A DNA stretch of 50,366 nucleotides. It comes from an uncultured Formosa sp. GTDB taxonomy: Bacteria > Bacteroidota > Bacteroidia > Flavobacteriales > Flavobacteriaceae. The stretch spans positions 1 through 50,366 of the forward strand of contig CAJXDP010000006.1 in assembly GCA_913052445.1 (NCBI GenBank). The letters are read 5' to 3'. Both the position numbers and the translations under genes were made by a program. Shown piece by piece: positions 44,480 to 50,366 of this stretch. The notes under the pieces were generated by a model, which saw nothing but the letters and a program-made list of their open reading frames with translations, had not been told where the DNA came from and did no database searches. Numbering within the stretch: position 1 is the first letter of the stretch; every line of letters starts with the position of its first letter.

Positions 44480-46309
44480 ATGAGCAGTCCTACAATTGAA
44501 GTACAATTACAAACCTTACCTAATACTCCTGGTGTATATCAGTTTTATGACGCTTCTGGTGTAGTGATCTATGTTGGCAAAGCTAAGAATCTAAAAAAGC
44601 GTATTCGATCTTATTTTAATAAAGTACATGATTATGGAAAAACAAATGTCTTAGTCAAAAAAATTATCGAGATTAAACATATTGTTGTAGAAACGGAAAC
44701 TGATGCGTTATTGTTGGAAAACAATTTAATAAAGAAATATCAACCGCGCTATAATGTGCTTTTAAAGGATGATAAATCTTACCCCTGGATTTGTATTAAG
44801 AATGAACGTTTCCCAAGATTATTTCAGACTCGCAAAGTGATCAAAGATGGGTCTGAATATTTTGGCCCTTATTCGAGCGTTAAAGTCGTAAATACCATTA
44901 TTAATTTAATAAAGTCTCTGTATCCCATTCGGATTGAGAGCTACAATTTCTCTCAAAATAAAATAAATAATTCTGAGACTGAAATTTTCTTAAAAACGCA
45001 CAGCCACCAAGGGTACTTTTTGGTTTTAGGGTTTGCAGCGCATCCCAAAGTACTGACACGGGATTTTATTTCTGAAAAGGACTACAAAGCAAACATGCTG
45101 TTTATAAGACAAATATTGAATGGTAAATTAGGCAATATTAAAAAAACACTTCGGGACGAAATGTTCAAATTTTCTAAGTTGAATCAGTTCGAAGAGGCAC
45201 AATCTTTTAAGGAAAAAATTATAATTTTAGAAAACTATCAGTCAAGATCCACCATTGTTAATCCTAAAATTAGCGATGTAGAGGTGTACAGCATTATCAG
45301 CGATGAGAGTTACGCTTATGTTAATTTCTTGCAAGTTTCTCATGGGGCCATTATTCGGGCACATACCATGGAATTGAAAAAGAAATTAGATGAATCAGAT
45401 TCTGAACTTTTAACTTTAGCAGTCACGGAACTCCGCCAAAGATTTGACCTCCAATCCAAGGAAATTTATGTACCCTTTGACATGGAATTGCCATTAAAGC
45501 TTACAATTCCCAAGGTTGGGGATAAAAAGCAACTTTTGGACTTGTCTTTACGCAATGCTAAATACCAGCGTTTAGAAAAATTAAAACAAGTTAAAATTAT
45601 AGATCCAGACCGGCATGTTAAACGAATAATAGCGCAAATGAAAGCCGATCTTCGGCTTTCGGATGCACCCACCCATATTGAATGCTTTGATAATTCCAAT
45701 ATTCAAGGAACGCATCCCGTCGCTGCTTGTGTTGTTTTTAGAAATGCAAAACCGAGTAAAAAAGAATACCGCCATTTTAATATTAAAACTGTAAAAGGTC
45801 CTGATGATTTTGCTTCGATGACAGAGGTTGTTTACCGCCGCTATAAACGTTTGTTAGAAGAAAAAAAACCCCTTCCTCAACTTGTTATTATCGATGGAGG
45901 AAAAGGCCAATTGTCAGCTGCTTTAAAAAGCATAGACGCGCTTGGCTTACGTTCCAAAATTGCCATTATTGGCATTGCAAAAAGATTAGAAGAATTGTTT
46001 TACCCAGATGACCCAATTCCCTTATATTTAGATAAAAAAAGTGAAACACTTAAAATAATTCAACAGTTAAGGAATGAAGCGCATCGATTTGGAATTGAGC
46101 ACCATCGGAACAAGCGAAGCAAAACAGCTTTAAATTCTGAGTTAGAGTCTATTGTTGGTATTGGGGAGAAAACAATTTTAGAATTACTAAAAAGTTTTAA
46201 ATCGGCTCAGCGAGTTTCATTTGCTACCCTTGACGAATTAGAGCAGGTAGTGGGAGTCTCAAAAGCTCTTATTCTTTATAACTATTATAAAAATAATCCG
46301 CATGCATAA
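44480..46309 (+). CDS. uvrC: Excinuclease ABC subunit UvrC
   Basis: UvrC makes both incisions in nucleotide excision repair. The 609-residue protein is of normal length. The N-terminal GIY-YIG nuclease has Gly18-Val-Tyr and Tyr31-Val-Gly followed by KAKNLKKRIRSYF. A UVR motif lies in the middle (NQFEEAQSFKEKIIILENYQ), then the RNase H-like C-terminal nuclease with IECFDNSNIQGTHPVAACVVF and LVIIDGGKGQLSAAL. The end forms a helix-hairpin-helix pair (SIVGIGEKTILELLKSF and VVGVSKALILYNYY). The last 8 bases overlap the patatin gene, indicating coupled translation. Confidence 0.97.
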   Translation: MSSPTIEVQLQTLPNTPGVYQFYDASGVVIYVGKAKNLKKRIRSYFNKVHDYGKTNVLVKKIIEIKHIVVETETDALLLENNLIKKYQPRYNVLLKDDKSYPWICIKNERFPRLFQTRKVIKDGSEYFGPYSSVKVVNTIINLIKSLYPIRIESYNFSQNKINNSETEIFLKTHSHQGYFLVLGFAAHPKVLTRDFISEKDYKANMLFIRQILNGKLGNIKKTLRDEMFKFSKLNQFEEAQSFKEKIIILENYQSRSTIVNPKISDVEVYSIISDESYAYVNFLQVSHGAIIRAHTMELKKKLDESDSELLTLAVTELRQRFDLQSKEIYVPFDMELPLKLTIPKVGDKKQLLDLSLRNAKYQRLEKLKQVKIIDPDRHVKRIIAQMKADLRLSDAPTHIECFDNSNIQGTHPVAACVVFRNAKPSKKEYRHFNIKTVKGPDDFASMTEVVYRRYKRLLEEKKPLPQLVIIDGGKGQLSAALKSIDALGLRSKIAIIGIAKRLEELFYPDDPIPLYLDKKSETLKIIQQLRNEAHRFGIEHHRNKRSKTALNSELESIVGIGEKTILELLKSFKSAQRVSFATLDELEQVVGVSKALILYNYYKNNPHA

Positions 46310-48524
46310 ACTAGTAAGTTTAATATTAATACTTGTTTTTTCTTGGGGTTTTTCACAAGAAAAGGAATCTAAAAATCCTCGAGTAGGTTTAGTGCTTAGC
46401 GGGGGTGGTGCTAAAGGATTGGCACACGTTGGGGTATTAAAAACCTTAGACAGCCTTGGGGTACGTGTTGACTATATTGCTGGCACAAGCATGGGAGCAG
46501 TTGTAGGGGCTTTGTATGCTTCTGGCTATACAGGTCAGCAACTAGATTCTATTATCAGGTCTACTAATTTTAATCTACTTATAAGTGACAAAGTACCAAG
46601 AAACTCAAAAACATTTTATGAAAGAAAAAATTCTGAAAAATATGTATTAACACTGCCCTTTAATAATTTTAAAATTCAATTACCGTCCTCTATTTCAAGA
46701 GGACAAAATGTTTTTAATCTTTTGTCAAAATTAACCCTGAACGTTAGTGGGATCAATGATTTCAGTAAGCTTCCTATTCCTTTTTATTGTGTCGCTACAG
46801 ACATACAAAGCGGAGAAGAGGTTATCCTTGATCACGGAAATTTAGCACAGGCTATCGCTGCGAGTAGTGCATTACCTACTCTTTTTCAGCCAGTTAAATT
46901 AAATAACAAGTTATTGATGGATGGAGGAATTGTAAACAACTTTCCGGTTAATGGACTTTTGTCAAAAAATTTAGATTATATAATTGGTGTTGATGTTCAA
47001 GACGATCTTCTTATGGTTGATGAGCTTAACTCAGTTTCTAATATTATGCTTCAAATTAATAACTTCAGAGCAGTAGAAGAATTAAATAAAAAGTCAAAAT
47101 TATTAGATATATATATACAACCAGATGTTGATGATTTCTCAATAATTTCGTTTGGACAAGGGCTTAAAATCATAGAAGAAGGTCAAAAAGAAACATTAAA
47201 GTTTTTAGACAGATTAAAGTCAATTTCACAAGTCCAAAACTTTAAAAAAAGAACGTTAAAGTTTCCAGAATACAATCAAATTAAGATTAATAAAGTAAAA
47301 GTATCTGGACTAGGGAAATACACTTCTTCCTATGTGAAAGGAAAGTTGAGGTTTAGGAATGGAGAAATTATTAGCTATGATGACCTCGGTAAAGGAGTTA
47401 ACAACTTAGTAGCAACAAACAACTTTGATAGTTTTTTATATAAATTAACTCCAAGCGGAAATAGTTATAATTTTAATGCCCAGGTTGTAGAGGCCAAAAA
47501 CACTGCCTTTATAAGATTTGGATTACATTACGACCAACTCTACAATAGCGCAGCCTTATTGAATTTAACTAAAAAGAAACTATTATTAAAAAACGATGTT
47601 GTTTCAGTAGACTTTATATTTGGAGATTCCCCTAGATATAATTTTGACTACTATATCGATAAAGGGTTTTATTGGAGTATTGGAGTCAATTCTAAATATA
47701 ACCTATTTAGATATAAAGTAAGTCCGGCCTTTTTTAGCGACAATCAACAGTTCTCAGAAATGAATAGGACAGAAGCCTCTATCTCTGACTTAACAAATCA
47801 ATTTTTTATTGAGACCTTAATAAAAAAAGACTTATCAATTAAAATTGGTGTAGAGCTTAAAAAGCTTACAATTTCTTCTTCAGATAATTATCTTAATTCT
47901 TTGTTCAATACAAATTCTTATATTTTTGAAGATAGCAACTTTTTTAGCCTCTATGGGTCGCTAAAACTTGACACTTTTGATGATAAATTTTTCCCAAAAG
48001 ATGGGATATTTATTGAAGGAAATACTCAGCTCTTTCTCTCATCTTCCGCTAGCAACAATAACTTTTCTCAGTTTTCATATTTAAAACTAAACATAGCAAA
48101 GGCATTTAGTGTTTTTAACAACGGGTCATTTGTTTTAGGAGCACAGAGTGGAGTTAAAATAGGAAGCTCTGAAATAAAGTCACTAGACTTTGGTCTTGGA
48201 GGATATGCATATAATAATATAAATAATTATTTTTCATTTTTTGGATATGATTATTTTTCATTAGCAGGTGATAGCTTCACAAAAGTGCATGCAATTCTTG
48301 ACTATGAAATTTTTAAGGATCATCATATTAATATTGCTGCAAATTTTGCTAGTATTGGAGATGATATTTTTTTCCAGAATGAATGGATGGAAGTCCTGAA
48401 TTATAGTGGATATGCTGTTGGATATGGATTTGAAACAATTTTTGGGCCTATTGAGATAAAATATAATTGGAGCCCAGACACAAATTACTCAGCGTACTTT
48501 ATTAATTTTGGATACTGGTTTTAG
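46302..48524 (+). CDS. Patatin-like phospholipase with POTRA and BamA-type barrel
   Basis: This 740-residue outer-membrane protein has a signal peptide (1-18, ending near WGFSQ) and a patatin hydrolase domain (about 26-230). The oxyanion hole is GGGAKG (34-39), the nucleophile Ser63 is in GTSMG, and the catalytic Asp207 is in MDGG. A POTRA-like segment (about 325-400, INKVKVSGLGKYTSSYVKGKL) and a C-terminal 16-strand-type surface-antigen barrel ending INFGYWF follow. The layout resembles the PlpD group (type Vd secretion). It starts inside the end of uvrC. Lipid substrate and whether the passenger reaches the surface are unknown. Confidence 0.92.
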   Translation: MHKLVSLILILVFSWGFSQEKESKNPRVGLVLSGGGAKGLAHVGVLKTLDSLGVRVDYIAGTSMGAVVGALYASGYTGQQLDSIIRSTNFNLLISDKVPRNSKTFYERKNSEKYVLTLPFNNFKIQLPSSISRGQNVFNLLSKLTLNVSGINDFSKLPIPFYCVATDIQSGEEVILDHGNLAQAIAASSALPTLFQPVKLNNKLLMDGGIVNNFPVNGLLSKNLDYIIGVDVQDDLLMVDELNSVSNIMLQINNFRAVEELNKKSKLLDIYIQPDVDDFSIISFGQGLKIIEEGQKETLKFLDRLKSISQVQNFKKRTLKFPEYNQIKINKVKVSGLGKYTSSYVKGKLRFRNGEIISYDDLGKGVNNLVATNNFDSFLYKLTPSGNSYNFNAQVVEAKNTAFIRFGLHYDQLYNSAALLNLTKKKLLLKNDVVSVDFIFGDSPRYNFDYYIDKGFYWSIGVNSKYNLFRYKVSPAFFSDNQQFSEMNRTEASISDLTNQFFIETLIKKDLSIKIGVELKKLTISSSDNYLNSLFNTNSYIFEDSNFFSLYGSLKLDTFDDKFFPKDGIFIEGNTQLFLSSSASNNNFSQFSYLKLNIAKAFSVFNNGSFVLGAQSGVKIGSSEIKSLDFGLGGYAYNNINNYFSFFGYDYFSLAGDSFTKVHAILDYEIFKDHHINIAANFASIGDDIFFQNEWMEVLNYSGYAVGYGFETIFGPIEIKYNWSPDTNYSAYFINFGYWF

Positions 48525-48650
48525 TAAGCTTTCAATTATAATTGTCATTTTAGATAATCTACTCTTTAGCCTATTCGCTTTATTTTCTGAAATAATAATT
48601 GCAAATTTGCACTCAATACACAAGGTTTAAAATCACAGTTTTAACTTAAC

Positions 48651-49421
48651 ATGAAGAAATTATATTTAATTTTTATAATTAGCTCTCAGCTACTAGTAGC
48701 TCAAGAAACCTCTTCGTTTCAAGGTGGTGAATGGTTAAAGTTCAGATTAAGCTATAGCGGTTGGTTAAAAGCTGGCAATGCCACTCTTGAAGTTTTTGAT
48801 GATGTTTATAACAATATACCTGTTTACAAGGTTGTTGCAAAAGGATGGACTACTGGGCCTTTAAATTGGGTTTTTAAAGTTGAAGACCACTATGAAAGTC
48901 ATTTTGACAAGCAAACGGGCATGCCTTATAAGTTTGTTAGAAATACTTACGAAGGCGGCTACACTAAAAATAGAATTATTGATTTCGATCGTGTACAGAA
49001 CAAAGCGTATATTAACGATATTAAAGAGCAATCAACATCTTCATTTAATATTGAAAATGACATTCAAGACCTTGTGTCTGCCTATTATTTTCTTAGGAAT
49101 AATTATGAAACAGAATTATTAAAAAAAGGTGACATTGTTAAACTAAATATTTTTTTTGACAGTGAAACTTTTCCATTTAAACTAAAGTATTTAGGTCAGG
49201 AATCAATTAAAACAAGTTTCGGAAAAATTAAATGTATAAAATTCAGACCCTATGTAATGGCAGGACGTGTTTTTAAAGAAGAAGAAAGTTTAACACTGTG
49301 GGTTACCGCAGACGCAAATAAAGTTCCAATAAAGATTAGTGCAACTCTAGATGTAGGCTCGTTAAGAGCTGACTTAGTCGCTTTAAAAGGACTTAGGCAT
49401 CCATTCGAAATCCAATTTTAA
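48651..49421 (+). CDS. DUF3108 domain-containing exported protein
   Basis: The 256-residue protein has a signal peptide (MKKLYLIFIISSQLLVAQ) and then fills most of its length with a beta-rich fold of the DUF3108 type. The recognisable stretches are GEWLKFRLSYSGWLKAGNATLEV near the start and YKVVAKGWTTGPLNWVFKVEDHYESHFD. The end is LTLWVTADANKVPIKISATLDVGSLRADL. No catalytic residues can be proposed; the family is usually periplasmic and of unknown function. It lies 126 bases after the patatin gene (that gap contains the palindrome GCAAATTTGC) and 5 bases before the tryptophan dioxygenase gene. Confidence 0.83.
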   Translation: MKKLYLIFIISSQLLVAQETSSFQGGEWLKFRLSYSGWLKAGNATLEVFDDVYNNIPVYKVVAKGWTTGPLNWVFKVEDHYESHFDKQTGMPYKFVRNTYEGGYTKNRIIDFDRVQNKAYINDIKEQSTSSFNIENDIQDLVSAYYFLRNNYETELLKKGDIVKLNIFFDSETFPFKLKYLGQESIKTSFGKIKCIKFRPYVMAGRVFKEEESLTLWVTADANKVPIKISATLDVGSLRADLVALKGLRHPFEIQF

Positions 49422-49426
49422 AATAG

Positions 49427-50362
49427 ATGACAAAAAAACCAACGACAGACAAATTATTACAGGAACTTGACGATAAGTACAAAGCGATTCACCAAAATCG
49501 GGATGTACACCTTGAGGGGTTATTACACAGTAACTCGATTACATATTGGGATTATATCCATACGGATGCTTTATTAGGATTACAGATTCAACGCACGAAT
49601 CTTCCTGATGAAATGGTCTTTATTGCTTACCATCAAATTAATGAGTTGATTTTTAAAATGATTCTTTGGGAGATTAAGCAAGTTGCCGAGGCGGAGCCTT
49701 TAATTGTAGATATCTTTCAAGACAAACTCATGCGAATTAGCCGTTATTTTGATATGTTAACGACTTCTTTTAATGTCATGAGAGAAGGAATGGATGTGGC
49801 TCAATACAATAAATTTAGACACACCTTAACGCCTGCAAGCGGATTTCAAAGTGCCCAATATCGTAAAATAGAATTTGCTTCTACAGAGCTAATTAACTTA
49901 ATAGATATTCGTTTCCGAGCTAATATTGACAGAAACACTCCCTTCGAACATGCGTTTGAGCATTTATATTGGCAAGCTGCTGGGAAGGACTACAAGACTG
50001 GGCAAAAATCACCATTGTTATCTAATTTTGAAAATCGTTACAAAGAAGAGTTTATTACATTTATGAAAGTCTATAACATTAAAAATATATGGTCACGATT
50101 TAATGAACTATCTCATGAAGATCAACAAAATAAAGCATTAATTGCTGCCATGCGACATTATGACTATACAGTTAATGTAACTTGGGTGATGGCTCATTAT
50201 AATGCTGCTAAATATTATATTATGGGAAAAGATGGTGATGGCACTGCTACTGGTGGAAGCAATTGGCAAAAATATATGCATCCAAAATACCAAAAAAGAA
50301 TATTTTTTCCAGAACTTTGGAGCCAAGATGAAAAAGATAATTGGGGGCATGAAGTTGATTAA
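49427..50362 (+). CDS. Tryptophan 2,3-dioxygenase family protein
   Basis: A 311-residue, all-helical haem dioxygenase-like protein; canonical members oxidise L-tryptophan to N-formylkynurenine. Family landmarks are ITYWDYIHTDALLGLQ, the active-site His69 in AYHQINELIFKMILWEI, TPASGFQSAQYRKIEF, and the C-terminal loop GTATGGSNWQKYM (canonical GTGGS). His257 in VMAHYNAAKYYIMG is the best candidate axial haem ligand. The loop has two extra residues compared with the classic form, so the protein is a divergent member and substrate use is not certain. The complete stop (TAA) falls 4 bases before the window end. It begins 5 bases after the DUF3108 gene. Confidence 0.88.
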   Translation: MTKKPTTDKLLQELDDKYKAIHQNRDVHLEGLLHSNSITYWDYIHTDALLGLQIQRTNLPDEMVFIAYHQINELIFKMILWEIKQVAEAEPLIVDIFQDKLMRISRYFDMLTTSFNVMREGMDVAQYNKFRHTLTPASGFQSAQYRKIEFASTELINLIDIRFRANIDRNTPFEHAFEHLYWQAAGKDYKTGQKSPLLSNFENRYKEEFITFMKVYNIKNIWSRFNELSHEDQQNKALIAAMRHYDYTVNVTWVMAHYNAAKYYIMGKDGDGTATGGSNWQKYMHPKYQKRIFFPELWSQDEKDNWGHEVD

Positions 50363-50366
50363 CACG

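Noticed and set aside
48596-48615. Palindrome GCAAATTTGC before the DUF3108 gene as a regulator site
   Set aside because: A 10-base AT-centred palindrome is expected by chance in this composition; no second copy was seen.

Overview
The window is an AT-rich stretch of chromosome from a member of the Bacteroidota, most likely a marine-type Flavobacteriaceae. Supporting signs are the Bacteroidota -7 promoter element TAnnTTTG upstream of many genes, few obvious Shine-Dalgarno sites, a SprA type IX secretion translocon, alternative complex III in place of cytochrome bc1, a malic enzyme-phosphotransacetylase fusion, and a Bacteroidota-style gene order maeB-ruvA-sprA-gcvH-vanZ-tonB. It reads as core genome: 36 protein genes, one tRNA-Ser(GGA), and no transposase, integrase, CRISPR array, phage gene or plasmid gene.

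Layout. 1-4680: rimP-nusA-infB translation/transcription operon between two strong terminators. 4692-5054: a SPOR-domain protein on the minus strand. 5267-16651: an 11 kb respiratory operon, actA-B-C-D-E-F (alternative complex III, quinol to cytochrome c/oxidase) followed directly by coxB and coxA of an A1-type haem-copper oxidase. 16725-20482: ruvB, queG and a gamma-glutamyltranspeptidase lipoprotein. 20599-32349: maeB, ruvA, giant sprA (2420 aa), gcvH, a VanZ-like membrane protein and tonB. 32398-34847: a small retropepsin-like protease (minus), tatD, ansA and the tRNA. 35021-38136: an ExbB/4-TM protein/ExbD/ExbD energiser operon and an outer-membrane barrel protein. 38505-42917: ileS, a TraR/DksA-like regulator and lspA. 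42919-44393 (minus): fthC and an ATP-grasp ligase. 44480-50362: uvrC, a patatin-BamA-type outer-membrane phospholipase, a DUF3108 protein and a tryptophan 2,3-dioxygenase family protein.

Functionally, ACIII and Cox build the proton motive force. ExbB/ExbD/TonB pass it to outer-membrane transport. SprA, the SPOR protein, the small barrel, LspA and the patatin-barrel protein belong to envelope biogenesis and secretion. RuvA, RuvB and UvrC are DNA repair. I found no clear undescribed multi-gene system. The points most worth a second look are the swapped GVHH signature of IleRS, the extra N-terminal haem on ActA, His-rich stretches in ActF and CoxA, the unnamed 4-TM protein inside the exbB-exbD operon, a possible gene remnant in the 368-bp gap before ileS, and -7 elements that abut ATG starts (possible leaderless mRNAs) or contain TTG starts.
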